Below are positions 1 to 16,039 of a stretch of 64,000 nt of DNA, in pieces. The stretch's first letter is position 1. Each line of letters starts with the position of its first letter. The translations under genes were made by a program, and so were the position numbers. The DNA is from Zelopaecilomyces penicillatus (Eukaryota > Ascomycota > Sordariomycetes > Hypocreales > Pseudodiploosporaceae). Under the pieces are notes generated by a model. It saw nothing but the letters and a program-made list of their open reading frames with translations. It did no database searches and was not told the DNA's origin. The stretch is from the NCBI GenBank assembly GCA_005765155.1, contig VCCP01000007.1, positions 310,001 to 374,000 of the forward strand, written 5' to 3'.

Positions 1-3000
1 TATATATTATACTTTATAATAGTATTATAACTGTCCCTTACTTTTATTAAGTATTACCCTAATATTTATATATTTTTTTATTTATATTATATAATTTTTT
101 AATTTTAATATATATATTTAGAAACTCTTATATTTTAAGATATTTATTTTTTTATTTCTTTAAATATTTTTTAATATATTATTTTTTATATTTAGTTTTT
201 TTATTTTTTAATTATTATATATTAATCTCTTAAATAAGTCATTAAATAATTATTATAGCTAATAAAAAAGCTATTAAAATCCTAATAGCTATTATATAAA
301 AATATTATAGAAGGTTTAATACTTTTATTATCAAATAGTATTAGTATAGCTATTATTTAAGATCTATAATTAAGAAGAATATAGAGATAACAAATAAAGA
401 ATAATAACCTTATAGGTTTATAATAATTAAATATAATTTTATCTTTATCTTATTAGCTTATTATATTAATTATATTAAGTATAATAATAATTATAATCTA
501 TAAGTTTTTTTTATTTTTATTTTATTTTAAAGTATTATTAATATTTAATTTTAATCCTTTAATATTAATAACTGGTAATATTAGAGAATTAACTTAAATT
601 CTTGATTTTTTATATAAATTTGGTTATTTTTATCTTATAGTAATTAAATAATATTTTTTTTTTATAGAGAAGTAATAGGATATTATTAACCTTTTTATTA
701 ATATTTATTTAGCTTTTAAGATTATTAAGATAGTTTATTAATAAGAGTTTAGATTAATTAAAATTAAAAAGGTTATAAAGGCTATTTAATTTAAATATAT
801 TAAACTAAAGATTGCTTATTAAGATCTTTAATTAAAAGAAAATTATAAATTAATGGATAATATACTTATTTTTATAAGTATTTTCTTATCTTTATTAATA
901 GCTATTTATTAATATTTAATAATAGCTAATAAAAGCTATATATTAAGAGATATAAATTAAATATTATAAAAAAATAATTAAATAGTATAATAATCAGGGT
1001 TTAAAGCTTTATATTAATAATAAAGAATATATTATTTAATAATTAGTTTTATCTATTATTATAGATAAGGTTTAAGCCTTAATTAATAATAATAAAATTA
1101 TATTTAAGAATATTATTATAAGGATTAAGTTTTTAATTATTTTTATTAAAGTTTAAATAATATTTTATTATATTCTTATTATTTTAGAATAATAATTTAT
1201 TTTATTTAGGAATTTTTATTAATTTTATAGTATACCTTTAATATAATCCTTTATTTTGTTTATAATATTCTTAATTAATCTTTTTGCTTTTATTTATATT
1301 TTATTAAATACCTTAATAAGTTTTAAGATATTTATATCCTTTTCTAAAATCTATTAATTATATTTAAAAGATTAATCCTTTTATTTTATTAAATAATAAA
1401 ATTCTTTTTAAATAATAGCTTTTTCTTTTATTTCTTTAATTTTTTAATTATCTTTATCTTTTAAATCTAATATTAAAAGATTATTATTAAAGAAATCTTA
1501 GTATTATTTCTAAGGTTCTAATAGTAATATATTAAAGATATTATAAATTTATAAATATTAGTTTAATAAAGCTAGATAATATATTAATAAATTAATTTAT
1601 TAAAGAATTTAAAAAGAATTAATAAATCTTAGATATAATATTTTCTTTATTTTTAAATAAAGGTTTTTTATATTTAATATTATTATATTATCTCTTTTTA
1701 AGATAAATAATTAATAAACTTTATTATAATCTTTTATTTATCTTTTTATTACTTTTCCCTATTTTATTATTAGATCCTTTTATAATTTTAAGAATCTCTA
1801 TATATAATATTTTATAGTAAATAATTTACTCTTAAGGTTAGGATTATTTTATATATAAAATATAGGATTATAATCTATTAAAGCCTTATTAAATAAGAGA
1901 TCTATTATAAAAGAAATAATTAAATTATAAGTAAATTATACTATATAAAATAAAATTAATTAAATTATTTATTTTTTTATTATAAAGTATTATAAATAAT
2001 ACTTTAAAACCTGATTTATATATTCAATTTATTTATTGATTTGTAGATAAAATATAGTTATAAGATAGTGTTTTATATATAATTAATAATATAGCTTTAA
2101 TTAGAAATTACTAGTAAAACTTCAACCTGAATCAGATATAATATCTTTTAGTATATTAAAATATAATTCTATCTTATAAATATTATAATTTAATTAATTC
2201 TAATATAATAATTATAATATTTATAAAAAGAAATAAATAATATTTTATAAATTAATTAATAATAATTAATATTATATTAATTTCTTTTTTTTATAAATAA
2301 TTATTAATAAATTAATAATAAAATCTATAAAGATTTCTTTTTAAGATCTATTAGATTTTAATAATAATTCTAGATATCTATATAATTAATAATATTATAT
2401 AACTATACCTTAATAAATATTATAGTTTATAATATATTTATTAATATCCTTATATATAAACTATTAATAGAATTTTTATTATAAAAGCTTAATAATATAT
2501 TTAATATTAAAATAATCTATTAATAAATTATTATAATAAAGCTATAAAAGCTTATTTCTTAATAATAAATTATTAAGGATATAAATATAATTTTTTAATC
2601 TTATAAAGCTATTTATATTTATTAATTAAGATCTCTGGCTTTATTCTTATTTCTTTAATAATAAATCTTTTTTTTATTTTATTATTTTAATATCTTATTA
2701 TTAGGCTTTTATTAAAAGCTATAAAAATAATTTAAATATATTAATATTTATTAAAATTTTATTATTTATAATTATTTTTATTTTTATTTTTAATTATAAG
2801 AAATTTTATTTATAATTAATTATAGCTTTTTTCTATTAACTTAAAAAGTACTCTAATATTAATGATTTATTATTAATTTAATTAATTTACTATATAATAA
2901 TAGTAGTAATTCTAAATTAATTAGGGCTTTTTTATCTTAATAATTAGATTATTATAAAGATATATTTATTAGGTTTGATTTACTAAAGTAATACCTTATA

Positions 3001-6000
3001 ATAAAATTATAAAATATTAAGGCTATATATTAATATATTTGTCTTTTTAATAGTTTTAATTATATTATAAAGCCTTAAAGATTCTAATAATTAAATAGAA
3101 CTTCTATCTATTTTATTAATTTATTAATATATCTTTATTAATATTAAAAGAAATATATTATAATAAATATTTCCTAATTAAATATAATATAATTTATTTT
3201 TATAGAAATAATTTCTTTAAATTAAAAGATTATTAAATATTAATTACCTTTATTATTTTATTATAATATTATTCCTATTATTATATATTTTAAAGTATTT
3301 ATTTTAAATTATATTTAATATTATAAATTAAAATACCTTAATAAAGATATTTCTTAAAATACCTGCTTAAGATATTAAAAAGCTTATCTTTTATTATTAT
3401 TTAAGGACATATTCCTTAGCTTTTTTTTATTAATATTATTTTAAAATAATATATTTAATAGTATAATAATATCTAAATATTTATAAATAAATCTATAATA
3501 AAAATTATAGAATTCTAAGAAAATCTATATATCTCTATATATTTTTAATTATTCTTATTTTATAATTATTATTATTCTTTTTAAATCTATTAGTATTCTT
3601 TTTATAGAAAGGAAATACCTTAAAAACTCTACCTTTTCTTAGTAAAAATAGTATTTTTTAGGGTTTATATAGAGTTATATAACCCTTAGCTTTTATAAAA
3701 CTTGTTTTATATATAAAGTATACTCTTTATAGATTTTAGAAAAAATTAAAATATTATTAAGATATATAATATAAATAATATTAAATAATTCTTTTAAGGC
3801 TTTATATATATAATATTAGAATATTATAGGTATATTAATTAATTTAAAGGATATTATTAAATATTTATAATAATTATATTAAATATAAAAAGCTATTTTC
3901 TATTTATTACCCTCTTTAATTCAGATTTAATAATATATATCTTTAATATTAATTTTATAAAATATTCTGTTTTTATAATATAGTTAAGAATCTTAGAAAT
4001 AAGAGATATAGTATAATAATTCTTATCTATTATCTTATTAAGATCCTGATAATCTATATATAGGTATAGATTTCTATTGTTTTTTAGAATAAATAAAATT
4101 AATACTTCTATAGAATTCTTTAAAAAATAGATTTAATCTAATTCTATATTCTTTTTAAGATATATTTATAATTCTTTTAATTATTTTTATAAAAGTAAAT
4201 AGATTGCTTTATAAAAAGGTAATATATTTAATAATAGATTAATTATATAATCTATTTCCTTATATAATAGTAAAATATTAATACTTTTAGATATAAATAT
4301 ATTTAAGAACTTTTTTCTAGAGATAAATCCATAATATTTTATATATTATTTAAATCATTATATATTATTATAAATACTTAAATAAATATAATATTCAGCT
4401 AATATAGCTATATTAAATAAAATAAGGCTTTTTTTTTTCTTAGGTTATAATTAATATTAATATATATAATTATAAAATATTTAATAATATCCCTTAAATC
4501 GATAATAATTACTAATACTTCCCAGATATTATAGATTTTAATCCCTATCTTATTTATAGTTTTTAATTTAATTAATATTAAAAGTACTTATTTTAATTAA
4601 TTTTTCCTTATAAAATCTTTATTTATTAAATTAACCTTAAATCCTATATTAAGATCTATATATATTTTAATATAGTTTTGCCCCTTAATTATTATAGCTA
4701 TATAAAAATAAGCTATTATTTTAATTTAAATCTATTTAATTAAAGCTATTAAAGCTATTTTAATTACTATTCTTTTTTTATATTATCCTTGATAGGTTTT
4801 AGTGATTTATTCTGTTTTTCTTTTTTATTTAAATATATATTTATTAAATAATTATTATTTTTATAAATATAATATATTACTTTTATAGAGCTTTTGCTTA
4901 ATCTTTATTCTTTATAATCCCTTATTAAGAATCCCTAGTTTTTATTATAGGATAGATATAAATAATTATTCTTATAATTTAAAGATATCTATAATTCAAT
5001 TATATTTTATTTCTTAATTAATTATTTTTTAATTATTTTTTTCTTTTATTTTATTAAATAAAAACACTTTCTTATATTTAATTTAAAATACTTATTTAAA
5101 ATAATTTTATTATTATTTATTTTTCTTTTTTATATATCCCTTATTTAATATTAATCTATAAGATATATTAAATTAAGGTAATTTATTATATATTTATTAT
5201 ATATTTATAGATTAGCCTGTATTATTAAAAGGAATTTTATAAAGAAGAATATTATTTATTATATAAAATCTAGCTTAAGATAGGATTTATAATATAATAT
5301 AGTATTATATAGTTTATTTAAAGTATTTTTAAGCCTTTATTTTAATTTATAAAATTCATAATAGAATTCCTATAAATAATTCTTTTATTTTAATAATAAG
5401 ATATCTATCTATTTTAAGAAATAATTCTAATTTAATATTATATTAATAGATTATTAATCTAGATTTATTAATTAGATTATTTATTAGTTTTCTATTAATT
5501 ATTTATTTAGTTAATTAATAGCTAGAAGAATCTTATTTTTATTATTTTTATAGGTCTTTAGCTTTCTTTTAAAAGCCTTTTTTAGATTAATTAATTAAAT
5601 AGCTTTATTTTTTAAGGTTTCTTAGAAAATTAATTTAATAAATATTTTAATTTTTATTAAATTATTAATATCTCTTTATATAGATATTATAGGTATTTAT
5701 AAAGTATTATTACCCTATAATAATATCTATTATTTTATAAATTATTATTATATATAAGCTAGTTGTTTTTAGGCTTATATAAGCTTATTAATTATATTAA
5801 ATTAATCCCTTATCCCTATTAATTTATTTTTAGAATCTGAATAATTTGATTGCTTTTTAATAGGTTTAGGAATAGATATTATATATTTTTTTATAATTAG
5901 GGATATCTTTAGCTTTTATAATTAGGTTATCTTATTTATAGGCTTTAATAAGATATCTTTAAATAGATTTAATAATAATTTATATTCCTGTTTTATATTT

Positions 6001-6228
6001 TTTTTAAAAATTATTATAAATCCTAGATATTTATAAAGAGAAGTATAAGAATTATAAAGAGATTTTGATTTAGGATTTATAATAGATAGATAGGAACTAA
6101 TAATTTTAATAATTATATTAATACTAAAGCTTATACTTATTTTTATATATTCTAGATAAATAACTTATAATACTATAGGCAAAGATTATAATTATATATT
6201 ATATATTATACTTTATAATAATATTATA
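1..6228 (-). mobile_element. Ty3/Gypsy LTR retrotransposon, RIP-degraded, cut by window start
   Basis: On the minus strand about 3950-4085 translates to a degraded Gypsy RT start (R-N-L-Y-L-Y-I-D-Y-Q-D-L-N-K, compare family LRLCVDYRDLNK), and 3738-3764 gives YLNNILIFS, the YLDDILIFS catalytic box with both Asp codons turned to Asn. A 29-bp near-exact match between 2-30 and 6201-6229 marks the start of the two LTRs; only the tail of the left (3') LTR lies in the window. Just inside it the minus strand reads GGGACAGT, a polypurine tract, which confirms orientation. The 5' LTR lies left of 6228; its inner edge could not be placed. Stops are throughout, so it is inactive. Family from motifs: sure. 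Exact ends: inferred. Confidence 0.8.
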
Positions 6229-6284
6229 AAAAGATTCTAATATTAAATTAATTAAATTAAATAAAATAAAAATTAAATAAAAAA

Positions 6285-6318
<34 letters not shown>

Positions 6319-7901
6319 AAATCTAAAAAAGTTATTATTATTATATAATTAATTAAATATTATAATATTTAATATAATTTAAATAAAAAATTAATAAAAA
6401 AAATTAATTTAATAAAAAACTAATAAAATAAAAAATTAATAATAAAATCTTTTTTATTAAAAATAGATCTTTTTTTTTAATATTATAATAATTTATATTT
6501 ATAATTAAGAATATATAAATGTAATAAGAAATTTAATATCTTTTAATTATTTTATTTTTCTTATATAATAATAAATTATAAATAAATAAAAAATAAATAT
6601 AATTATTAATTTAAAATAATTAAATGAATTTATTATATTAAATATTTATTTTATTTCTTTATAAAAAGAAATAATATTATATTAAAAAAATAATATTATA
6701 TTAAAAAATAAATAAATATATATTTATATTTAATATATTAATATTCTTTTATTAATTATTAAATAATAATAAATATAAAAATAAAATAATTATAAATATA
6801 TTATAAAAATAAAAAATATTTTATATTATATTAATAAGATTAAAAAATAATTTCATTTTTATATAATAATTTATAAATTAAATATTATATTCTTATAAAA
6901 AATTTATTAAAATATATATTAATAATAATGTTATTTTTAATAAAAAAAGACTTATAAGCCTTATACTTAATAAAGCTATTTTTCAAATATATATTAATAT
7001 AAGGATTAAATTTATTAAAATTAAATACTACTAGGTATAATATTATATAATAACTCTAAAAGGGGTATTATTAAGGATATTATAAATATTATATATATTA
7101 ATATATTAAAGATTTTAATATATATATCTCTTAATATATTAAAATTAATAAGATAAGAGAAAGCTATAATATTAAATTATAAATAAAATAAAAAGTATAA
7201 GAAATTAAAGATTAAAAAAGAACTTTAATATCTATTAATTAATAAAATATTTTTTATAAAAATAATTTAATTCTTAATATTTAGATTTAATATTTTAATT
7301 TTTATAAGAATCTACTTAATATTAATTAAAGGTATTCTAATATTATTATTATAAATATAAAATAAGGATATTATTAAGATTAATATTTAATAATAAAATC
7401 TAATTAAATTATTTATTAATTTATATATTAAGTTTCTTTAAAATATAATTATAATAAAAGTAATACTTTTTCTTAAAATTATTATATTAAAAAATATTAA
7501 TAGATTAATAAAGAAAGGATTACTTTTTAAAAAGCCTTTATAAATATAAACCTTTTAATAAAACTATTAGATTAATTAAATACTTTAAAAATCTAAAATT
7601 TAAATATAAAGCCTATATCTATAACATTATAAAGATAATATATAGATTTTATAATAAAGATATTAATATCTATAATAAAGGATTTAATAAATATATTATA
7701 AAAAAAAAATTATAGAATTATATAATTTATAATAAATAATATAAAGCCTTTTTAAATATATATTTTAAGAAATAAATAAAGATTAATAGATTAAAAAAAG
7801 CCTATAAATATAAATCCTTTTAATTTAATTTAATATATTATAATATAATTAAAATAATAAATATATAATTATTTATATATAATATTAATATTAAGCCTTT
7901 T
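6229..7901. other. Unassigned AT-rich relic sequence
   Basis: Extremely AT-rich DNA between two Gypsy elements. It contains a (TA)n run near 6283-6318. No open frame, LTR pair or convincing transposase motif was found. Probably older RIP-degraded repeat. Confidence 0.6.
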
Positions 7902-8345
7902 AATTATAATTTAATAGCTAAGATTATATAATAAGCCTTGATTATATAACTTATAATATTACTAAATATATACCAGAGATTTAAAACTATATAAAATTAA
8001 ATTATAATTCTAAAAATAATCCTAAGTTTAAAATCACTCTTAAAACTATAATCTAATAAAATAGCTTATAATTCTAAGTATAATCTAGTAATAAAGATTA
8101 TAGCTTAAATTATAATCTATAATATATATATATACCCTTAATTTTTAATTTTTTAATTTAATCTTAATTAATTATTAATATAATATTATTATATTAATTT
8201 TATTATTTACCTTAATAATACTAGATTATAATCCTATAAATCTATTATCTATATAATTAATATATTACTTAAAATACCTTAACTCATTTATTAATATAAA
8301 TCCCTTTTATTAAATTTATCCCTTAAAAGTTCATTAAATATTATA
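7902..8345 (+). repeat. 5' LTR of Gypsy A
   Basis: About 444 bp, matching 14811-15256. The end is set where it diverges from the 3' copy after AAATATTATA. The segment just inside (from 8346) is shared with the inside edge of the Gypsy B 5' LTR, which supports the boundary. The expected TG start is obscured. Confidence 0.75.
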
Positions 8346-11300
8346 TATTAATAACTCTTATTTAATAGATTGTTATATTACCCTAAGTAATATTATTATT
8401 TTATAATAGCTCTTTAAATCCCTATTTTATCCAGAAATATTAATTAAAAGAGATCCTTAAATATCCCTATTAATAATTCAAATATCCTTATTAATAATAA
8501 AACCAAGATTACCTTGAAAAATCTCTAGGATAATTAAAAGGAATTTAAATTAAAAATAAAAATCTTAAAAACAAAAACTTAAGAATTAATATAAGGCTTA
8601 TAAAAAAGAAAATAAAATAACTAAACTTATTATTAAAACCTTATAATTCTAAACTAAATAGCTTTTTAAAAATATAAAAATATAAATAAAATAATATAAA
8701 TATTAATTAAAAATAATTATAATATAAATATATAATAGAAAAGATATTAAAAAAATCCTAAAACTATAAATACTTAAGCCTTTTAATAATACTTTAAGTA
8801 AGCTTTAAGGATTCCTTATTTAATTCTATATTTTCTTTCTATATTATTTAATATAATTCTAGCTTAAATTAATTAAAATAAAATATACTATAAGGCTTTT
8901 TATTAAAACTATATTTATTTAATTTAAACCAATACTTTAAGATTATATTAATAATACCTTAATAAATATCTTAAAAAGGAAATTAATTTAATTTTTATTA
9001 ATTATAACATCTTTAAATAATAACTCTTAAATACCTTTAAATTATTAAATAAAAAATAATAAATTAAATAATACTTATATAACCTATATTAAATAGGATC
9101 TATCTTAAATTATATTATAAAATTCTAATAAATCTTATCTAAACTATTTAAAAAAGATAAATAAATATATATAAAAACCCTATACTATAAACTTAAATCT
9201 AAAATTAAAGATAAATTATATAAAGAAATCCAACCAAACTCCTTTATAAAATATTATACTATAGCTATTATTATTAATAATAGATAGTATTTATATTAAT
9301 AAGAAAAGAAATATAAAAAATAAAACTAAAAATTAATTTATTTTAGATTTTAATTATAATAATAATAATATAAAATAAACTATAATTAATAATAAAATAA
9401 CCTTAATATCCTATTAATTAAAATAAATCTTAATATTATATAATAATAGAATATATCTAGGATTAAGTATTATAATTATAATAAAATAAGATATTTTATT
9501 AGGGATTATTAATAACCAAAATAAAAATAAAAGAATTAAAAACTAGTATTTAATATATAATAAAGTATATATATTATAACCAAAGATAAATAAATCCTAA
9601 TAATAATAAAATAAAAAGGATAAAGATAAGAATAACCTAGAAACTATAAATATCTTATACCTTAATAATTATTAATACTATAAAATATATTAATTTAATT
9701 TAATACTATATAATAAAATTATTAATTAAATATAAATATAAATAAAAAAAATACTTTAAAGAGATTCTAGATTAATAAATAATTCTTATTATAAATAATA
9801 AAAATACTTTAATTAAAAATAAAATAATAAATAATAATTTAAACTCTAACTCTTTAAAATCTAAGAATAATAAATCTCTTAAAATAACTTAATATTATAC
9901 TATATTATATCTATTATCTAAAAATACTATCTATAAATACCTGAAAAATATAATAATCAAACTTATATAAATACCAAATTATATAAATAAAATTAATCTT
10001 TAATTTATAATTATTAAATATATTTATAAATAAATATTAAAAAAGGCCTAGGTATTCTTATTTTAAAAAATCATCTTAAAAAAACCTTTATATTAAAAAT
10101 TAATTATAATAAATATAAAAATGATTATACACTTCTAAACCTTAATTATTTTTTTATAGTAAAATTAACTAGATATTATATATTAATTTCTTTTATTTTT
10201 AATATTAGAAAATAAAAATCTAGAATAAATTCTTTTTATATTATATAAAAGTATAAAAAATTAAGAATATCCTTATAAAAGATTAATTTATTAACTAGTA
10301 TAAGATTAAGTATTTTATATCTTTTAAAATTAATATATTTAAACTATATCCTAAAACCCTAGAAAAATATAAATAAAAAACCAAAAATAAAAACTATAAA
10401 TCTATTTATTATAAGATTTATAAATAAAAAAAACTTGAATTAAAATATAATAAATTATAATTTATTAATTATAAAAAAAGGATTTATATAATTATATTAA
10501 TCTTAAATATAATATATATTTATAATAAAAGCTTATATAATAATATAAAAGACAATTATTAAAAGATAATATTCTAAAAAAAGTCTAATATAAAATAATA
10601 ATAATAATTAATTATAATAAACCTTAATATAAATAATATATAAAAGAAAATAAATATATTTATAAGGAAATAAAAAACCTTTATAAATAAAAATTTAATT
10701 TTTAAACCTATAAAAAAAATTAAGCTAATTAAACCTTATATTATATAATTATTAAAAGATTAAATAAAATAAAATATAATAAATTATATAAAGAATATAA
10801 CCCTAGAAACTCAAAAAATAAATAAAATTATTTATAAAAGGATTATAGTATAACCCTTTAAAAAAACCCTTTATATAATAAGCATTAATAGGCTTAAATT
10901 AATAATAAAAATATAGATTATAGGATATTATTTTTATACTTTAATAAACAAAAAATAATAAATAATTATATATTATTCAAAACTATAAATCATATATAAT
11001 TATTATAATAAAATAAGAAAGAATTATACTCTTTATATAATCTTAAAAGGAATACTTTTATCTATAATAAAGAATAAATTAATAAAAAGATTAATTATCT
11101 TATATTTAAAATCTAAGGATATTAAAATAATACTATATTTAATATAATAAATATTAAAGAATATAAACTTATATTAAGCTACCCTTAATTATTTAATAAT
11201 AATCTATAAATCGATTAAAAATGAATTAAATATAATAAAATAATACTATATTATCTATAAAAGATTATAAAAATCTAATAATAATAAATAAAATAAAAAA

Positions 11301-14300
11301 AGTATATTTTATAATTATTAAAAAAGGCTTGTTATTAAAAAATTATATTAAAAAATAATATAATAATTAATAATAATAAACCTAATAGATTATTATTATC
11401 TTTAAAATAATAATAAAATAATTATAAAAATACTTTAAAAATAAATCATTCTTAAATATAAAAAAATAACTTATACCTATACTAAAAGAATACTATAAAT
11501 ATATTAAACTATTTTATAAAGAACTTAAAATAAAGCTCCCCTTATATAATTAATAAGACTATAAAATCCAGATTATAAACAAAAAAAAGCTTATTTTTAT
11601 TAAGATCTATATATTTAATATTAAAGAATTTAAAATATTATAAAAATACCTTCATAAAATACTTAAAATTTTTTTTAGTTATTTATATTTAAAATAGAAT
11701 ACCATATTATATTTATATTAAAAAAGAATAATAAATTATAATTAATTATAAGCTATTAATTATTAAATATATTTATAATTAAGGATTAAATATCTTTATT
11801 ATTAATTAATATATTATATAATGAATTATATAGAATAAATTAATTTATTATTTTAAATCTTAAAAATATATATAATTTAATTTAAATAAAGAAATATAAA
11901 AAATAAAAAATTATTTTTGAAATTAAATTTAGATTTTTTAAATATCTAATAATACCTTTTAATTTAATTAATACTCTTATAATATTCTAATATATAATTA
12001 ATAATATTCTTAAAGAATATTTAAATATCTTTATAATAATTTATTTAAATAATATCCTAATCTTCTTTTAAATAAAAAAAAATATAAAGAATATATCTAT
12101 AAGATATTATAATTATTTTAAAATAATAATCTTCTTATTAAATCAGAAAAATATAAATTTTATAAATAAATAATTACCTTTCTAAAATATATCTTTTTAT
12201 TAAATAAAATTTAAATAGAATTAATAAAAATTATTATAATATATAATTAATTAATATTATAAAATATTATAAATATATAAAAGTTCTTAAGCTTTATTAA
12301 TTATTATTAAAATTTATCTATAATTATAATAAAATAATTATATTATTTATTAAATATATTAAAAAAAATTATAAATTTCTATAAAAATCTAATATAAACA
12401 CTATATTTAAAGAACTTAAAAAATAAATCTATAAAAAACCTATAGAACTTAAAACTAATACCTTAAATTATATTATTAAAGTATAGATTAAATAATAAGA
12501 TAATAAAAGTAAATTATAATCTATTACCTTCTATTTTAAAAAACTTTATAAAATAGAATTTAATTATTTAATCTATAATAAAGAATTTATAGCTATTATT
12601 AAAGCTTTTAATAAATTCTTATATTATTTATAAAAAAGCAATCACTAAATAAAGATTTTTATTAATTATAAGAATATCTCTTATTTTATAATTATATAAA
12701 AACTAAATATATAATAAATCTATTATATAAAACCCTTATAAATTATAATTATAAAATCATCTATTATAAAGAATCTAAGAATAATAAAGTAAATACTTTA
12801 AATTAAAAAAGTAATTATAAAAATAAAAAACCCTATTATAAAAAATAAATCTTTTAAATATCTAACTTAAATATACTATAAATAAAATTAAATAGTATAT
12901 ACTAAGTTATATTAATTAATCCTATCTTAAAATAAATTAAATAAATATACTCCTTATAAGATATAATAAAAACATTTAAAAGTATAAAATAAGAAGATAA
13001 ATACTATAAATATAATAAAAGACTTTAAATATTTAAGAACTCTAAAAATTTATTATATAAGAACTATATAAATCCCTTATTTATAATTATTAAAAAATTA
13101 TAAAATAAATATAAAAATATTATAAATTTAAAAAAACTATAATAAATAATCTAGATAATTATAAATAATTATATTATTTATAAATAAATTAAGCTAATAA
13201 AATTAAATTATATAAAAGATTATAATTATTACTAATACCTATATAACTTTAAGAATTAATATTATTTAATTTTATTATTAAACTATCCTTATTAATAAAA
13301 CCTTTTTTAAAAATAGTTTATAATTTAATATAGATTATTATAGAAAGATTAATAAAGTTCTTATATTTTATACCTTATCTTAAAGTAAGCTTAATAAAAG
13401 ATTTTATTTATAGCTTTAATAAAATAATAATAAACTTATATAGCTTACTAAAAGAAATAATCTTTAATAAAAAAATAATCTTTATCTTTAAGGTTTAATA
13501 AGGATTAATAAGATATCCTAAAACCAGATATAAATTTAATACTACCTATTATTTATAAATAAATAAATAAATAAAATAAATTAATTAAATTATTAAAAGA
13601 TACTTATATATTTATATTAATTATTATTAAGATAATTAAATAAAATACCTATTAATTATATAATTAGCTTATAATATATCTATTTTTAAATTAATATGAT
13701 TTATATTAATATATATTAATTATAGATTTATACTAAAAGTATTTTATCTATTATATTAAAAAGGATTAAAATTAAAAAAAGCTATACTTAATATTATATA
13801 AAAATAATAATTATATAAAGAACTCTATATATAACTTTAAATTATTTATAATAAAATAAAATATTATATAAATTAATAAAAATTAAAGAAATTAATCTTT
13901 AAAAAAAAATATAATATACCTTTTATATTATATATTAAATAAAAAAATAAATAAAATAAATACCTTATTAAATAAAAAGGTTTTAAACCTAAAGATAATA
14001 TATAAGAACCTATTAATTATTTAAACCACTACTATCTAATACTATAATAATTCCTTTAAAATTAATTAATTTAATTAAAGACTTTAAATTAATAAATTTA
14101 TTATTTAAACCTAAGAAAGATTAATATATCTTATTTAAAGCACTTAAAAACTATAAATCCAATACTATATAATACTTACATACCTCTAAAATAAAAATAA
14201 GATTAATCCTATCTTTAATATCTAGCTCCTTTAAACCCTAATAAATCAATTTAAAGCTCTATTCTTTAATCTTCTTCTTAAACTTATAAATATAAGATAA

Positions 14301-14810
14301 ATAATTTAAAGCTAAAAAAAGCTATAATTATAACTTAAATAATTAATCTTAAATATCTAAGATATTCTTTCTAGTTTCCTTTTCTTTAGAATCTAAATAA
14401 TAATATTACTTTAAAAATTCTATTATTAATAAAATCAATAAAAATGAAAATATTTTAATATAAATAAGATTATATATATAAGAATACTATTAAAATACTA
14501 TTATAATAATAACCCTATTTTATATAGGCTATATAATAACTACTATTTTCTATTATATAATAAAATTATTTTTATTTAAAATAATAAAAATATAATATAT
14601 CTATTAATTTATTATTATAATCTATACCCTTAGCTAATATAAAATATTTAATAATCTTTTTTAAAGAATATTAAAGTTTTTTAATATAATCTAATATTAT
14701 AAAAAATAATTAAATATAATATAAATCCTATAATTTATAAAATATTAAGAAAGAAAGGAAAGGTATACCTATAAGCCTTAAGAATAAGACCTTTTAAGAA
14801 AAAGATATTA

Positions 14811-15256
14811 TATTATAACCTAATAATTAAGATTATATAATAAACCTTAATTATGTAACTTATAATATTACTAAATATATACTAAAGGTTTAGAACTATA
14901 TAAAATTAAATTATAATTCTAAAAATAATCCTAAGCTTAAAATCATTCTTAAAATTATAATTTAATAAAATAGCCTATAATTCTAAGTATAATTTAATAA
15001 TAAGGATTATAGCTTAAATTATAATGTATAATATATATATATATACTTTTAATTTTTATTCTCTTAATTTAATCTTAATTAATTATTAATATAATATTAT
15101 TATATTAACCTTATTATTCACCTTAATAATACCAGATTACAATCCTATAAATCTATTATCTATATAACTAATATATTACTTAGAATACCCTAATCTATCT
15201 ACTAATATAAACCCCTTTTATTAAGTTTATCCCCTAAAGATTCACTAAATATTATA
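14811..15256 (+). repeat. 3' LTR of Gypsy A
   Basis: About 446 bp, starting TATTATAACC (RIP form of TGTTATAACC) right after a purine-rich tract. It keeps more C than the 5' copy in its last third, next to unique flank. Confidence 0.75.
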
Positions 15257-16039
15257 ATAACATAGATTTAATATATAAATATATAAATATTAATATAAAT
15301 ATAATATAATTAAATTATTATTTATAAATTATATAAATTAAAATAATAATAAATTTATAATTATAAAAATTATTAATTAAGAGATAAATATAAAAAAAAT
15401 TTTTATAAAATAATTAAAATAGTATTTTAAGGCTTAAAAGAATATTAGAATTTAAACTATATAATTAATACCTTAATAATATAACTATAAAATATTATAA
15501 ATTAAATAATATTATAAAGAAATAATAAGATTAAAATAATATTTATATTATAATAAAATAAAGCTATTTAAAAGACTTTAAATAAACTTTAAATAATAGA
15601 ATATTATTATTATATTTTAAGATTATAAATTAATTAAATAAAGCTTTAAATCTATAAAAAATAATATATAAAGATCTTTTATATAATTTAAAAAAAAGCT
15701 AATATAAGCTTTTAATATTATTCTTATTAAAGAATAAAGATATCTAAGATTTAAAAAGATAAATAAGATTAAAAAACTATATACCTTTAAAACCTTTAAT
15801 AATATTATTATTATAATATAATAATAATATAAAGGCTATTATAATTATAAAAAAGATATTAATTTTAATAATTAATTTTTTTTTTTTTTTAAAAAATTAT
15901 AAAAAAAAGATTAAAAATAAAAAAAAGATAAGATCTAAATAAAATAATTAATTAAGCTAGAAAAAATAAAATAAATACTTTATAATATAAGAGCTTAAAA
16001 AGCTTTAATATATAATATTTCTTATAATAATTTTATAAC
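15257..16039. other. AT-rich sequence upstream of LINE RT
   Basis: No reading frame survives. By position it could be the 5' part (ORF1 or endonuclease) of the LINE whose RT begins near 16040, but no motif was recognised. Confidence 0.4.

Larger units (their letters stand above)
7902..15256 (+). mobile_element. Gypsy element A (Ty3/Gypsy), near full length, RIP-degraded
   Basis: About 7.35 kb between two matching LTRs (7902-8345 and 14811-15256). On the plus strand 12042-12065 reads YLNNILIF, the RIP-altered YLDDILIF box of Gypsy RT, and 12541-12620 reads a clear RNase H segment ending N-Y-L-I-Y-N-K-E-F-I-A-I-I-K-A-F (family NYDIYDKELLAIVKAF). A purine-rich tract (AAGAAAAAGA) lies just before the 3' LTR. 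Its LTRs match those of Gypsy B at 26696-34018 in opposite orientation, so the two are one family. Unlike B, no matching 5-bp target duplication is seen (left flank CTTTT, right flank ATAAC), so the left edge may be rearranged or misplaced. Residual sequence on the sense strand keeps C far more than G. Many stops; not functional. Confidence 0.85.

Noticed and set aside
7620..7690. Pogo/Fot1-like transposase piece (D-I-N-I-Y-N-K-G-F)
   Set aside because: One residue short of the family D-I-Y-N-x-D-E-K-G-F box and no supporting motifs or terminal inverted repeats; probably chance.
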